Source of the DNA: Streptomyces ferrugineus
Lineage (GTDB): Bacteria; Actinomycetota; Actinomycetes; Streptomycetales; Streptomycetaceae
Length of the DNA stretch: 64,000 nucleotides
Direction of reading: 5' to 3'
Assembly (NCBI RefSeq): GCF_015160855.1
Contig: NZ_CP063373.1
Coordinates: 6,820,001 to 6,884,000, forward strand
A program made the position numbers and the translations under genes. Positions within the stretch are counted from its first letter, which is position 1. Each line of letters starts with the position of its first letter. The notes below the pieces were generated by a model, which saw only the letters and a program-made list of their open reading frames with translations, searched no databases and was not told the DNA's origin. Below, piece by piece: positions 17,264 through 26,380 of this stretch.

Positions 17264-18126
17264 TGGAACTGCGCAAGACCCTCACCGGACGCATCGCCCT
17301 CACCGCCGTCGCCACCATCATCCTGCTGTTTTTGGCGCTGCCGATCGTCGTCATCCTCGTCACCTCCTTCAGCAACAACGCCTTCGCCGCCTTCCCACCC
17401 GAGGCATGGACACTGAACTGGTACAAGGCCCTGTTCGCCGACGGCAGCAAATGGCCCGCCGCACTCTCCCTGAGCGCACTCGTCGCCGCCCTGAGCACCG
17501 TCTTCTCCCTCATCATCGGCGTGACCGCCGCGACCGCCCTGACCCGCAGCGAACTCCCCCTGCGCTCCGCGGTCTTCGCCCTGGTCCTCGGACCACTGCT
17601 CATCCCCCAGATCGTCACCGCACTCGGCCTGTTCCTGCTCTTCGAACCCGCCGCGATGCTGGGCAGCCCCATCGCCATCGCCCTCGGCCACACCGTGCTC
17701 GCCGCACCGATCGCCGTCCTCATCCTGATCGCGACCCTGCGCGGCATCGACGAACGCCTCGAAGACGCCGCCGCCAGCATGGGCGCCGGCCGCCTCACCA
17801 TCGCCCGGAAGATCACCTTCCCCCTCGCCGCACCCGGCATGATCGCCGCCGCGATCTTCTCCTTCATCACCAGCTTCGACGAGTTCTACATCGCCCAGTT
17901 CCTCTCCTCCGTCGACACCGTCACCCTGCCCGTACGCGTCTACAACTCCCTCACCTTCGAAATCGACCCCAGCGTCACCGCCGTCAGCGCACTCCTGACC
18001 GCCTTCGCCATCCTCGCCCTCGGCCTCGTCGCCCTCGTCCGCTGGATCGGCTCCGGACGACAGCAATCCCTGCTCTCCGTCGAGAACACCGTCGGCGTCG
18101 CCAACCCCGGAGGCGACGCCGTATGA
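17260..18126 (+). CDS. ABC transporter permease (PotC-like)
   Basis: A 288-residue permease. The EAA loop reads EDAAASMGAGRLTIARKITFPLAAPGM, and SFITSFDEFYIAQFL is typical of PotC-type subunits. ATG 17260 overlaps the preceding stop. It completes a binding protein, ATPase and two-permease importer of the polyamine/opine class. Confidence 0.93.
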   Translation: MMELRKTLTGRIALTAVATIILLFLALPIVVILVTSFSNNAFAAFPPEAWTLNWYKALFADGSKWPAALSLSALVAALSTVFSLIIGVTAATALTRSELPLRSAVFALVLGPLLIPQIVTALGLFLLFEPAAMLGSPIAIALGHTVLAAPIAVLILIATLRGIDERLEDAAASMGAGRLTIARKITFPLAAPGMIAAAIFSFITSFDEFYIAQFLSSVDTVTLPVRVYNSLTFEIDPSVTAVSALLTAFAILALGLVALVRWIGSGRQQSLLSVENTVGVANPGGDAV

Positions 18127-18189
18127 CGACCACCCACCGATCGTGCTCTCTCAACACACCATCCTGCGATCAGCGAAAGAGCCACGCGC

Positions 18190-19674
18190 ATGACTGACAC
18201 GCTCACGGCTCCCTCAGGGGAGTCGGCAGTCCTCGAATCCGTCCCCCGTGGCTTCCTCGCCCACGACTGGCAGCCCGCCACCGGCGGTCGCACCTTCGAG
18301 GTGCGCAACCCCGCCACCGAAGAAATCATCGCCACCGTCGCCGACTGCGGCGCACAGGACGCCTTGAGTGCACTGGACGCGGCGGCCGCGGCCGCCGACC
18401 GGTGGGCCTTCACCAGCCCGCGGGACCGCGCGCGAGTCCTGCACCGGCTCACCGACGCCCTGATCGAACACCGTGAGCGTCTGGCCCGGATCATCACCCT
18501 GGAGATCGGCAAGACGATCACCGAAGCCCGGGGGGAGGTCGACTACGCCGCGGCCTATTTCCGCTGGTACGCCGAGGAGGCGGTCCGCCCTCACGCGCGC
18601 AGCACTCCCTCCCCGGACGGCAGGAGTCACATCGTCACCGTCGCCGAACCGGTCGGGCCCTGTCTGCTGATCACTCCTTGGAACGTTCCGCTGGCCATGG
18701 CTGCCCGCAAGGCCGCCGCTGCCCTGGCCGCAGGCTGCACCGCCGTGCTCAAGCCGGCCGCGCTCACCCCGCTGTCCTCCCTGGTACTGGGCGAGCTGGC
18801 GCGTGAGGCCGGCGCGCCCGCGGGTGTCCTGACCGTGATCACCAGCTGCGACGCGGCGGCGGTCACCACGGCTCTGCTGGCCGACCCCCGGCTGCGCAAG
18901 CTTTCCTTCACCGGGTCCACCCCGGTCGGCCGACTGCTGCTGCAGCAGAGCGGTGCCCGGGTACTGCGCACCTCGATGGAGCTGGGCGGCAACGCGCCGT
19001 TCCTGGTCTTCGACGACGCCGACCTCGACCTCGCCGTCCGCGAAGCGATGATCGCGAAGATGCGGCTGGGCGGCCAGTCCTGCGTCGGCGCCAACCGATT
19101 CCTGGTCCAGGAGCCGATCGCCGACGCGTTCGCCGCCGCCCTGGCCGAACGGATGGCCGCCATTCGGGTGGGTCCCCCGGACCTGGAGGACACCGACCTC
19201 GGCCCGCTGGCCGACCACCGTGCGGTGAACAAGGTCCGCCACCTCGTCGAGGACGCCGTGGCCCGCGGTGCCGTTGTCATCGCCGAGGCGGACATCCCCG
19301 ACGGGCCGGGCCACTACGCCGCCCCGACTGTGCTGGACCACGTCCCCGCCGACGCCGCGATCATGCACGAGGAAGTCTTCGGCCCCGTCGCCGCCATCCA
19401 CCGGTTCTCCACGGAGGCCGAGGCCATAGCGGTGGCCAACGACACCGAGCACGGCCTCGCGTCGTACCTGATGACGTCACACCTCGACCGCGCCCGCCGG
19501 GTCGCCGCCCGTCTGCAGGCCGGAATGGTCGGCATCAACCGCGGCTTGGTCTCCGAGGTCGCGGCACCCTTCGGCGGGATCAAGCAGTCCGGCTTGGGCC
19601 GCGAAGGCGGACCCGAGGGCCTCCACGAGTACCAGCAGCTCAAGTACTTGTCCCTGCCCGGCTTTCACACCTGA
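18190..19674 (+). CDS. aldehyde dehydrogenase, succinate-semialdehyde type
   Basis: A 494-residue complete aldehyde dehydrogenase. It shows TPWNVPLAMAARK, FTGSTPVG, MELGGNAPF (general base Glu), the catalytic Cys in GGQSCVGANRF, and HEEVFGPVAAI. The C-terminal PFGGIKQSGLGREGG is typical of GabD-like enzymes. It is a paralogue of the gene at the left edge. Located between the polyamine-type importer and a DadA/PuuB-like oxidase, it fits oxidation of an aminoaldehyde or semialdehyde produced in the same pathway. Confidence 0.92.
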   Translation: MTDTLTAPSGESAVLESVPRGFLAHDWQPATGGRTFEVRNPATEEIIATVADCGAQDALSALDAAAAAADRWAFTSPRDRARVLHRLTDALIEHRERLARIITLEIGKTITEARGEVDYAAAYFRWYAEEAVRPHARSTPSPDGRSHIVTVAEPVGPCLLITPWNVPLAMAARKAAAALAAGCTAVLKPAALTPLSSLVLGELAREAGAPAGVLTVITSCDAAAVTTALLADPRLRKLSFTGSTPVGRLLLQQSGARVLRTSMELGGNAPFLVFDDADLDLAVREAMIAKMRLGGQSCVGANRFLVQEPIADAFAAALAERMAAIRVGPPDLEDTDLGPLADHRAVNKVRHLVEDAVARGAVVIAEADIPDGPGHYAAPTVLDHVPADAAIMHEEVFGPVAAIHRFSTEAEAIAVANDTEHGLASYLMTSHLDRARRVAARLQAGMVGINRGLVSEVAAPFGGIKQSGLGREGGPEGLHEYQQLKYLSLPGFHT

Positions 19675-20010
19675 GCGAGCCGGACGGAAGCGTCCTGCGT
19701 TTCGGCAGCATCCGCCGGCCGCAAGAACGGACCTGCTCGCATCCTGCCGATGCTCTGCGTCGGCCAGACCGGGGCCCCACCTCTCCGTGACCTTCGAACA
19801 CACCGCAAGGCAGGGGGCGTCGAGCGGCCGCACGCCATCCACACGGCACAGCCCGGATGATCGTCGACTCCGGATCAGGCGGCGCCCAGCACTGCGGCTA
19901 CGACCGCATGACGACCAGTTGCCCGACATGACGGGCCCGCCGGCTCCGCTCGGCTGCCGACCGCACGCGACCCGGCCACACAGGACAGAGAACACGACAG
20001 GACGTACGCC
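19675..20010. other. 336-bp intergenic stretch, nothing recognised
   Basis: No gene, strong hairpin or repeat is evident. The GTCGACAA core found upstream of the other catabolic units is not seen here in full; only GTCGAC occurs near 19864. A modest AGGA precedes the next start codon. Confidence 0.4.
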
Positions 20011-21294
20011 ATGAAGCAGATCCCCTACTGGCTGGACACAGCCCCCGCCCTGCCCGACCGTTCCGGAAAGGACCTGCCCGACGAGGCGGACGTGGTGGTG
20101 ATCGGCGGCGGCCTCACCGGACTGTCCACCGCCTACCACTCCGCCCGAAAGGGCGCCCGGGTCGTCCTCGTCGAGAAGGACAAGGTCGGCTCGGGCGCCT
20201 CCGGGCGCAACGGCAGCATGTGCACCCAGGGCATCACCATCAGCCCTGCCGAGGCGCGCAAGCGCTACGGCCAGGAGCGCGCACTGGAGCTGTACGACGC
20301 CTTCCGCGACGCGGTCGACGTCGTCGAGGACCTCACGCGGACGGAACAGATCGACTGCGACTTCCACCGCGCCGGACGCCTCGCCGTCGCCGCCAAGTCT
20401 CGGCACTTCGCGGCAATGCGGGCCAAACAGCGTGACCTGGCCGAGAACTTCGGCCACGAGACACAGCTCCTCACGCGCGGCGAACTGAAGTCGGAGCTCA
20501 GCTCGGACCACTACCACGGCGCCCTGCTCGACCCGGACAGCGCCGCCCTCCACGTCGGCAAGTACGTCCACGGCCTGGCGGACGCCGCCGAGCGAGCCGG
20601 CGCCGAGATCCACGAACGCAACGCCGCCACCGGCCTCACCCGCCTCCCCGGCGGCGGCTTCCTGGTGGAGACCCTGCACGGCACCATCCGCGCCAAGCAG
20701 GTCATGGCGGCCACCGACGCCTACACCGACAAGTCACTCCCCTGGTTCCGCAAGCGGCTGATCAACGTCGGCAGCTTCATCATCGTCACCGAACCGCTCG
20801 GCGAGGCGCGTGCCAAGGAGCTGATCCCGAACGCCCGCCTGGTGGTCGACTCGAAGAACATCGGCCACTACGTCCGCCTCACCCCCGACCACCGTCTCGC
20901 CTTCGGCGGCCGGGCAGCCTTCACCCCCTCCAACCCGGCCTCGGACGCCAAGAGCGGAGAGATCCTGAAACGGGACATGCTCGCGAGCTTCCCGCAGCTG
21001 GCGGGGGTGCGCATCGACTACCTGTGGGGCGGCCGGGTCGGCTTCTCCTGGGACCGCATCCCGCACGCGGGCGAGGTCAACGGCCTGTACTACTCCATGG
21101 GTTACTGCGGCCATGGTGTCCAGATGGCCACCTACATGGGCCGCGCGGTCGCCGAGATGATGGACGGCAAGCCGGAGGCCAACCCCCTGCGCGGCCTCGG
21201 CTTCCCCAAGGTCCCCGTCCCCTTCTACAACGGCACCGCCTGGTTCCTGCCGTTCGGCGGCGCCTACTACCAGGCCAAGGACAAGCTGCGCTGA
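20011..21294 (+). CDS. DadA/PuuB-like FAD-dependent oxidoreductase, second copy
   Basis: A 427-residue DAO-superfamily flavoprotein, collinear with the gene at 7498-8775 from the shared PYWLDTAP start to the C-terminal YCGHGVQMATYMG. The FAD motif VVVIGGGLTGLSTAYHSA is at about residues 29-46. RVGFSWDRIPHAG marks the substrate domain. It probably oxidises a gamma-glutamylated polyamine or related amine to an aldehyde for the dehydrogenase just upstream. The presence of two paralogues within 13 kb suggests two related substrates or an old duplication. Confidence 0.89.
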   Translation: MKQIPYWLDTAPALPDRSGKDLPDEADVVVIGGGLTGLSTAYHSARKGARVVLVEKDKVGSGASGRNGSMCTQGITISPAEARKRYGQERALELYDAFRDAVDVVEDLTRTEQIDCDFHRAGRLAVAAKSRHFAAMRAKQRDLAENFGHETQLLTRGELKSELSSDHYHGALLDPDSAALHVGKYVHGLADAAERAGAEIHERNAATGLTRLPGGGFLVETLHGTIRAKQVMAATDAYTDKSLPWFRKRLINVGSFIIVTEPLGEARAKELIPNARLVVDSKNIGHYVRLTPDHRLAFGGRAAFTPSNPASDAKSGEILKRDMLASFPQLAGVRIDYLWGGRVGFSWDRIPHAGEVNGLYYSMGYCGHGVQMATYMGRAVAEMMDGKPEANPLRGLGFPKVPVPFYNGTAWFLPFGGAYYQAKDKLR

Positions 21295-21490
21295 GCCGAT
21301 GCCGACGACGGCGACACTGCGGGGCCGGTACGCGGTCACCGACCATGCCGAGGCCGTCGGTCGGGCGTTCGCGCAGGCGCACTGGTCCGCCGAGGCGGCG
21401 GCCCGGCATCTGGCCGGTTTCCAGGTGCGCGGCATCGCTGCGATCCGGGCGGTGGTGCGGCGGATATGCCTCTGCCGGAGGCGCACGGCG

Positions 21491-22300
21491 TCAGGGCTTT
21501 CGGGCGACACCTCCCAGGGCGATCACCTCTCCAGGAGAACGGCCGGGTTCGGGGCGCCACTCGTTGAGGGGTACGACTCCGGGTTCCAGCAGTTCCAGGC
21601 CGTCGAAGAAGCCGGCGAGCTGCTCGGGGCTGCGCAGGTGGTAGGGGGCCGCCCCGCTCTCGTTGTAGAGGCGGGTGGCCTCGGCGTTGGCCTGGTTGGT
21701 GTCGACGCTGTCGTTGAACGCGAAGTAGCTGCCGGACGGCAGGGCGCCCATCAGTGAGCCGATGATCGAGCGCGCCTGCTGGTAGTCGGCGATGTGTCCG
21801 CTGACCTGCATCATGGTGAGCGCGACCGGCTGGGTGAAGTCCAGCGTCCGGGACGCTTCCCGCAGGACGGTCTCCGGATCGTACAGGTCGGCGTCGACGT
21901 AGTCGGTGACCCCCTCGGGCGTGCTGGTCAGCAGCGCGTGGGCGTGGGCCAGGACCAGGGGGTCGTTGTCGATATAGACGATGCGCGCCTCGGGGTTTAT
22001 TCGCTGGGCGATCTCGTGGGTGTTGTCGGCTGTGGGCAGGCCGGTGCCGATGTCGAGGAACTGGCGTATCCCGGCCTCTTTGGCCAGGTGCCCCACGGCG
22101 CGGCCGAGGAAGGCCCGCGAGTCACGGGCAAGATCGGTGATGCCGGGGAAGATCTGACGGAAGGCATCGCCCGCCTCCTCGTCGACGGGGTAGTTGTCCT
22201 TACCGCCGAGCCAGTAGTTCCAGATCCGGGCCGAGTGCGGCACCGCAGAATCGATCTTCGAAAACGCTGCGGTGTCGGCCGCGGACGGGTCCTGCGACAC
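21491..22300 (-). CDS. SAM-dependent methyltransferase, SAV2177/DUF574 family
   Basis: A 269-residue member of the actinomycete SAV2177-type methyltransferases. Characteristic segments are SARIWNYWLGGKDNYPVDEEAGD near the N-terminus, FLDIGTGLPTADNTHEIAQ for SAM binding, and VALTMMQVSGHIADYQQARSI. The GTG at 22300 has GGAGG six bases upstream; the frame stays open further but without such a site. Such genes occur in many copies in Streptomyces and their substrates are unknown. It is transcribed towards the catabolic region and seems independent of both neighbours. Confidence 0.88.
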   Translation of the reverse strand: MSQDPSAADTAAFSKIDSAVPHSARIWNYWLGGKDNYPVDEEAGDAFRQIFPGITDLARDSRAFLGRAVGHLAKEAGIRQFLDIGTGLPTADNTHEIAQRINPEARIVYIDNDPLVLAHAHALLTSTPEGVTDYVDADLYDPETVLREASRTLDFTQPVALTMMQVSGHIADYQQARSIIGSLMGALPSGSYFAFNDSVDTNQANAEATRLYNESGAAPYHLRSPEQLAGFFDGLELLEPGVVPLNEWRPEPGRSPGEVIALGGVARKP

Positions 22301-22585
22301 GGGCAACCTCCTTAGAACAAACCGTCGTTGACCTTCAACAGCACACCGTAGAACCATCGACCCGGGTTTGGGGAGCGCCTTCGTGCCGCCGGGATGATCC
22401 GGACCCCGGCCGCGGCCAACAGGGCCCTACGCCATGATCTGCGTGCCGTTCCGTCTCGAGCCCTCTGCCTGCTCAGCCGCTACGACGGCCGCCGCCTCGG
22501 CGAGTATCGCGGCTGCCCGCACACCGAACACCGTCCTCAGCGGAGAGTCGCAATCGTCCGATCGGTTCGGGTGAGGCACCGCGCT

Positions 22586-23314
22586 TCAGTGGCCCAGTCC
22601 GGCGCCGCCGTCGACCGGGATCACGGCGCCGCGCACATAGCCGGCACGGGCCAGGAACTCCACCGCGTCCGCGACTTCGTCGGGGTGGGCAGGGCGGCCC
22701 GCCGGGGTGTTGCTGAGCAGGTGCTGCCGCTGTTCCTCGGTGAGGGCTCGGCTCATGTCCGTCTCGGTCAGGCCGGGAGCCACCACGTTGCAGGTGATGT
22801 CGCGGGGGCCGAGTTCGTGGGTCAGCGATCGGGCGAACCCGACCAGTCCCGCCTTCGCCGCCGCGTAGTTGGTCTGGCCGGCGGCGCCGTGCAGTGCCGC
22901 CGTGGAGGAGACCAGCACGATACGGCCGTGACCCCGCGCGAGCATCCCGCGCACCGCGCGGCGGGCGACCCGGAAGGCCCCCGTGAGGTTGGTGTCGATG
23001 ACGGAGGTGAAGTCCTCCTCGCTCATCCGCACGAGCAGCCGGTCGTGGGTGACACCGGCGTTCGCGACCAGGACGGTGACCGGACCGTGGGCGGTTTCCG
23101 CCTCCTTGAAGGCCTGGTCCACCTGCTGTCCGTCCGTCACGTCGCACCGTACGGCGAGGAGGTTCTCGTCGGTGGGCGGCCTGTCACCGCGAAAGGTCAC
23201 CGCGACCCGGTCTCCCGCCGCCGCGAAGCGGCGGGCTATGGCCAGCCCGATCCCCCTGTTCCCTCCGGTCACGAAGACCGACCGAGCCTCGTCCCGTTCT
23301 CCGGTTCCCGCCAT
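22586..23314 (-). CDS. fabG: 3-oxoacyl-ACP reductase (ketoreductase, FabG-like)
   Basis: A 242-residue SDR. It has FVTGGNRGIGLAIARRF for NADPH, VANAG, the catalytic Ser in VLVSSTAALHG, and Tyr/Lys in TNYAAAKAG near residue 150, with PVDGGAGLGH at the end. Last gene of the long minus-strand biosynthetic operon, one base after the MFS gene. In this context it should reduce the beta-ketoacyl-ACP made by the ketosynthase pair, as in highly reducing type II PKS systems. Confidence 0.88.
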   Translation of the reverse strand: MAGTGERDEARSVFVTGGNRGIGLAIARRFAAAGDRVAVTFRGDRPPTDENLLAVRCDVTDGQQVDQAFKEAETAHGPVTVLVANAGVTHDRLLVRMSEEDFTSVIDTNLTGAFRVARRAVRGMLARGHGRIVLVSSTAALHGAAGQTNYAAAKAGLVGFARSLTHELGPRDITCNVVAPGLTETDMSRALTEEQRQHLLSNTPAGRPAHPDEVADAVEFLARAGYVRGAVIPVDGGAGLGH

Positions 23315-23315
23315 G

Positions 23316-24929
23316 TCAGTCCTTCCTCCCCAGTCCTGTCCTGCCTTGTTCTCTCTTGCCTTGTTCTCCCAAGCCCTGTTCTCTCTTGCTCTCGGCGCCT
23401 TGTGTGCGCAGCCCCACGACGGCTACGACAAACCCGGCGAAGGCCAGTACGGCGGTCCAGAACGTGGCCGCGTACATCGCGTCCAGGAAGGCGCGGTCGG
23501 CCGCGGCCGCCAGCTCCGGCAGTCGCAGTGAACCGGCCAGCGAGCGGGCGCTCTCGGCCGAGGTGCGGGCCTGCGCCGCCGTGTCCGCCGACAGTCCCTG
23601 CGGACCGACGGGCAGGACGGTGTCCGCCATGCGGTCCCGGTAGACGGCGGAGAGGATCGAGCCCGTCATCGCCACCCCGAGCGTGCCGCCGACCTGCCGC
23701 GTGACGCTGTTGACGGCCGACCCGGCGCCCGCGAGCCGCGGCGGCACCCCGCGCATCATCACGGCCGTGACCGGTGTGCCGACCAGACCCATGCCGAAGC
23801 CCTGCACCCACAGCAGGGCGGCGACGACGGTGATGGGGGTCCGTCCGTCGAACCACAGATAGCCGGCGTACGTGGCCGCCGTGGCCAGGACGCCGGCCGC
23901 GATCGTCCAGCGGGCCGATAACAGTCTGCTCATCGCCGGGGACGCCTGGCTGCCCAGGACGATGCCGACCGCGGCGGCGACCATGACCGTTCCGGCCTCG
24001 GCGGGGGAGAGTCCGCGGGGTCCCTGGAGGTAGAAGGCCGCGTAGAACAGATGCCCGGCCAGCGCCATGAACGCGATCAGCAGCACCACGCTCCCGGCCG
24101 TGAACCCGGGTTGCCGGAAGAGCCGCAGGTCCAGGCTGGGCGCCGGGGATCTGCGCTGACCGGCGACGAAGGCGGCCAGCAGGGCGCCGCCCAGGAGGAG
24201 CGGCAGGAGGACGTGTGCGCCGTACCAGGTTCGGCCGTTGCCGAGTTCGATGACGCCGTAGACCACACCGCCGAGGCCGAGCACCGACAGGGCGAGGCCG
24301 GGCAGGTCGAGCACCCTGCGCCCGGGACCCTTCAGCGCGGGCACCACGGCCGCCACCCCGGCCAGACACAGGGCCACGATCGGCACGTTGGCCAGGAACA
24401 CCGAACCCCACCAGAAGTGGTCGAGCAGCATCCCGCCCACGACCGGACCGACCGCCACCCCGAGGCCGCTGGACGAGCTCCAGATCGCGATGGCCCGGGT
24501 GCGTTTCTCCTCCGGGGTGCTCTGCACGATGACCGACAGGGTCGCGGGCATCAGCAGCGCACTGCCCGCGCCCATGAAGGCCCGCGCCACGATCAGCCAG
24601 GCCGGGCTCGGGGCGAAGGCGCCGGCGGCGGAGGCGGCGCCGAACAGGGCCAGACCGGCGAGGAGGGTGGCTCGGGGGCCGAAGCGGTCCGCGAGCGCGC
24701 CGCCCGCGAAGAGGGCGCCGGCGAAGACCAGGGTGTAGGCGCTCGCCACCCACTCCAGTTCGGCGGGGGTCGCGCCCAGGCCTTCGGCCGGGTCGGCCAG
24801 CGTGGAGACCGCGACGTTGAGGATCGAGGTGTCCAGCCAGATCAGCATCTGGGCGCAGACGACGACCAGGAGGACGGGCCAGGAGCGGGTGGGTGACGCC
24901 CGTTTCTCGGTCCTGCTTGCGGTGGTCAT
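23316..24929 (-). CDS. MFS efflux transporter, DHA2/EmrB-QacA type
   Basis: A 537-residue transporter with about 14 hydrophobic helices, the number typical of the DHA2 family. LADRFGPRATLLAGLALFG is the loop 2-3 motif and ASSSGLGVAVGPVVGGMLLDHFWWGSVFL-like residues form motif C around residues 150-175. It starts in an ATGA overlap with the lyase gene. The C-terminal tail is an odd low-complexity run of Gln/Gly/Arg/Lys after about residue 512. It is likely the exporter of the operon's product or a resistance pump. Confidence 0.88.
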   Translation of the reverse strand: MTTASRTEKRASPTRSWPVLLVVVCAQMLIWLDTSILNVAVSTLADPAEGLGATPAELEWVASAYTLVFAGALFAGGALADRFGPRATLLAGLALFGAASAAGAFAPSPAWLIVARAFMGAGSALLMPATLSVIVQSTPEEKRTRAIAIWSSSSGLGVAVGPVVGGMLLDHFWWGSVFLANVPIVALCLAGVAAVVPALKGPGRRVLDLPGLALSVLGLGGVVYGVIELGNGRTWYGAHVLLPLLLGGALLAAFVAGQRRSPAPSLDLRLFRQPGFTAGSVVLLIAFMALAGHLFYAAFYLQGPRGLSPAEAGTVMVAAAVGIVLGSQASPAMSRLLSARWTIAAGVLATAATYAGYLWFDGRTPITVVAALLWVQGFGMGLVGTPVTAVMMRGVPPRLAGAGSAVNSVTRQVGGTLGVAMTGSILSAVYRDRMADTVLPVGPQGLSADTAAQARTSAESARSLAGSLRLPELAAAADRAFLDAMYAATFWTAVLAFAGFVVAVVGLRTQGAESKREQGLGEQGKREQGRTGLGRKD

Positions 24930-26380
24930 CGCATGCCTTCCTCGTCAGGGGTGACGCCCGGGTCGCCGTACCTGCGCAGCGCCCGGTCGACGAGCGCGTC
25001 GGCCGCGCCCGTGTAGCCGGTCGGGTCGAGGAGTTCCGCCAGGCGGGCGGGGGTGAACCGGGCCGACAGTTCGGGGTGCTCGGACAGCAACTCGGCGAGC
25101 GGGCGCCCGGTGTCCGCCGCCTCGGCCGTGGCGGCGGACAGCAGTGTCTTCGCCCGTGCCTTGCCGAGTGCCGGGGCGAGCGCCACCGTCAGCCGCTCGG
25201 TGACGAGGGCGCCGCCGGTCAGTTCGAGGTTGGCGAGCATCCGCTCCGGACGGACGACCAGTCCCTCCGCAAGCTCCACGGCGGTGTGCGCGGCGCCGCC
25301 CGCGAGCCGTAGCGCCTCCCGGAGCGGCTGCCATTCGGCGTGCCACGCCCCGGCGGGCCGCTCGTCCTCGGCGAGCATGCACTGGGCCAGGACGAGGGCA
25401 TGCGCGGGGACCTGACGGGCGGCCGACACGATCAGGGTGGCGAGCACGGGGTTGCGCTTCTGCGGCATCGCCGACGAGGCCCCGCGCCCGGCCGCCGCGG
25501 GCTCGGACAGCTCGCCGATCTCGGTGCGGGACAGCGTCTGCACATCGAGTGCGAACTTCCCGAGCGCCCCGGTGACCAGCTGGAGCACCGCCCCCAGGTC
25601 GGCGACGGGGGTGCGCGCCGTGTGCCACGGGATCACCGGCTCGGCCAGCCCGAGCGCCCGCGCGAACGGCCGGAGCAACTCCGTACCGTCCTCGCCCGTC
25701 CCGCTCTCGCCCTGCCCGCCCTTGCCCCGCCCACCGTCCAGTACCGCGTACTCCCCGTACGCGGCGAGCGTGCCGGCCGCGCCGCCGAGCTGGGCCGGGA
25801 GCGTGGACGCGACGGCCCGTACCCGCGTCAGGGCGTCGGCGACCAGCTGGAGCCAGCCCGCCGCCTTGAGTCCGAGGGTGGTGGGCACCGCGTGCTGGGC
25901 CAGGGTGCGCCCGGCCAGCACGGTGTGGCGATGGGTGTCGGCCAGCGCGGCGAGGGCGGCGCGGACGCGTTCCAGGTCCGCGGCGATCAGGCCGAGCACC
26001 CGGCGGGCGACCAGCATGGCCGCCGAGTCGAGGATGTCCTGGCTGGTCGATCCGCGGTGTACGTACTCGGCGGCGGCCGGGTCCTTGGCGGCGACCAGCT
26101 CGGTGAACGCGGTGACCAGCGCGACCACCGGGTTGGCTGTGGCCCGGGCCGCGCGGGCGAGGGCGATCAGGTCCAGCCGGTCGGCGCGGGCCGCCGAGGC
26201 GATCGCCGCCACCGCGGCGGCGGGCGTGCGCCCGACGGCGTACTGGGCACGGGCCAGCGCCACCTCCGCGTCGAGCATGGCCTGCAGCCAGGCCTCGTCG
26301 GTCACCTCGGCAGCCGCCGGAGTGTCCGCCCAGGTGGGGGCGAGCAGGCCGGCGTCGGTGCCCACGGACAGCGCGTTCAC
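24926..26380 (-). CDS. creD: nitrosuccinate lyase (CreD homologue), fumarase/aspartase superfamily
   Basis: A 484-residue member of the fumarase/adenylosuccinate lyase/CMLE superfamily. It shows RGSTSQDILDSA, the thrice-conserved catalytic loop SSAMPQKRNP near residue 305, and HAEWQPLREALRLA. Alone it would be called 3-carboxy-cis,cis-muconate cycloisomerase-like. Next to a CreE-like monooxygenase it fits CreD, which eliminates nitrous acid from nitrosuccinate to give fumarate. GTG 26380 is used: it has GGGAG upstream and overlaps the CreE stop as GTGA. A Gly/Glu-rich insertion (about residues 212-230) is unusual. Confidence 0.85.
   Translation of the reverse strand: MNALSVGTDAGLLAPTWADTPAAAEVTDEAWLQAMLDAEVALARAQYAVGRTPAAAVAAIASAARADRLDLIALARAARATANPVVALVTAFTELVAAKDPAAAEYVHRGSTSQDILDSAAMLVARRVLGLIAADLERVRAALAALADTHRHTVLAGRTLAQHAVPTTLGLKAAGWLQLVADALTRVRAVASTLPAQLGGAAGTLAAYGEYAVLDGGRGKGGQGESGTGEDGTELLRPFARALGLAEPVIPWHTARTPVADLGAVLQLVTGALGKFALDVQTLSRTEIGELSEPAAAGRGASSAMPQKRNPVLATLIVSAARQVPAHALVLAQCMLAEDERPAGAWHAEWQPLREALRLAGGAAHTAVELAEGLVVRPERMLANLELTGGALVTERLTVALAPALGKARAKTLLSAATAEAADTGRPLAELLSEHPELSARFTPARLAELLDPTGYTGAADALVDRALRRYGDPGVTPDEEGMR

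Noticed and set aside
21299..21757. Plus-strand frame opposite the end of the methyltransferase
   Set aside because: No family motif, and most of it lies antisense to the well-supported SAV2177-type gene.
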